Below are positions 63,998-64,000 of a stretch of DNA of 64,000 nucleotides, piece after piece. Source of the DNA: Snodgrassella alvi. Lineage in GTDB: Bacteria > Pseudomonadota > Gammaproteobacteria > Burkholderiales > Neisseriaceae. The stretch's first letter is position 1; each line of letters starts with the position of its first letter. The notes below the pieces were generated by a model. The model worked only from the letters and a program-made list of their open reading frames with translations, was not told where the DNA came from and made no database searches. The DNA lies in NCBI RefSeq assembly GCF_002777745.1, contig NZ_MEIO01000062.1, forward strand, positions 80,668 through 144,667. The letters run 5' to 3'. The position numbers and the translations under genes were made by a program.

Positions 63998-64000
63998 ATC

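Overview
The window looks like chromosomal DNA of a Neisseriaceae beta-proteobacterium. A Snodgrassella-like bee-gut symbiont is my best guess; this is inferred from the Neisseriales-type 16S rRNA, the moderate-to-low GC and the lipooligosaccharide (LOS) gene set, not from a database match. All identifications are by reading motifs and by comparison with remembered family members.

Layout. (1) 1-24.4 kb is an accessory, AT-rich surface-polysaccharide region. It starts inside a very large methyltransferase/RgpF/HAD polysaccharide protein. Then comes a dTDP-sugar cassette (rfbB-rfbA-rfbC, no rfbD) bracketed by two dead IS481-family copies in the same orientation. Three scattered paralogues of an unusual glycosyltransferase-like family follow, then msbA, a block of seven further glycosyltransferases (GT25, GT2, GT8-like, GT29-like and others) and the serine transporter gene sstT. 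Dead IS3-family elements sit among them. (2) 24.6-34.3 kb is housekeeping: priA, the pyrBI operon with an attenuator and a possible leader peptide, the formaldehyde-detoxification pair adhC-fghA, a tightly overlapping three-gene unit (S4 protein, Oxidored-like mini-protein, PHP phosphatase/RNase AM), argE and a cytochrome b562. (3) 34.3-38.3 kb is a degraded island. It holds two IS3-family (IS150-like) pseudo-copies that share inactivating lesions. Between them lies a type VI secretion immunity gene (tai4-like), preceded by a 42-codon fossil of its cognate amidase effector (tae4-like). (4) 38.4-57.3 kb is core chromosome: hpt, anaerobic ribonucleotide reductase nrdD-nrdG with NrdR-box-like sites upstream, recQ, mnmG-rsmG-parA-parB (an origin-proximal gene order in many bacteria) and the complete F1Fo ATP synthase operon atpIBEFHAGDC. 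(5) 57.3-64 kb holds a gene-poor stretch with another IS3 fossil and a lysine-rich small ORF, then an rRNA operon: promoter, boxA, 16S, tRNA-Ile(GAT), tRNA-Ala(TGC), a second boxA and 23S. The window ends on the last base of the 23S processing stem.

How the genes work together: region 1 makes and exports LOS or capsule-like glycans (nucleotide-sugar synthesis, glycosyl transfer, MsbA flipping). Its mosaic of insertion-sequence fossils and shifting gene orientation suggests repeated gain and loss. The most unusual observations are the orphaned Tai4-type immunity gene with an effector fossil whose expected catalytic His reads Tyr, the fossil composite-transposon-like dTDP-sugar cassette, the three-member GT paralogue family, the pyrBI attenuator and the NrdR-like tandem sites.
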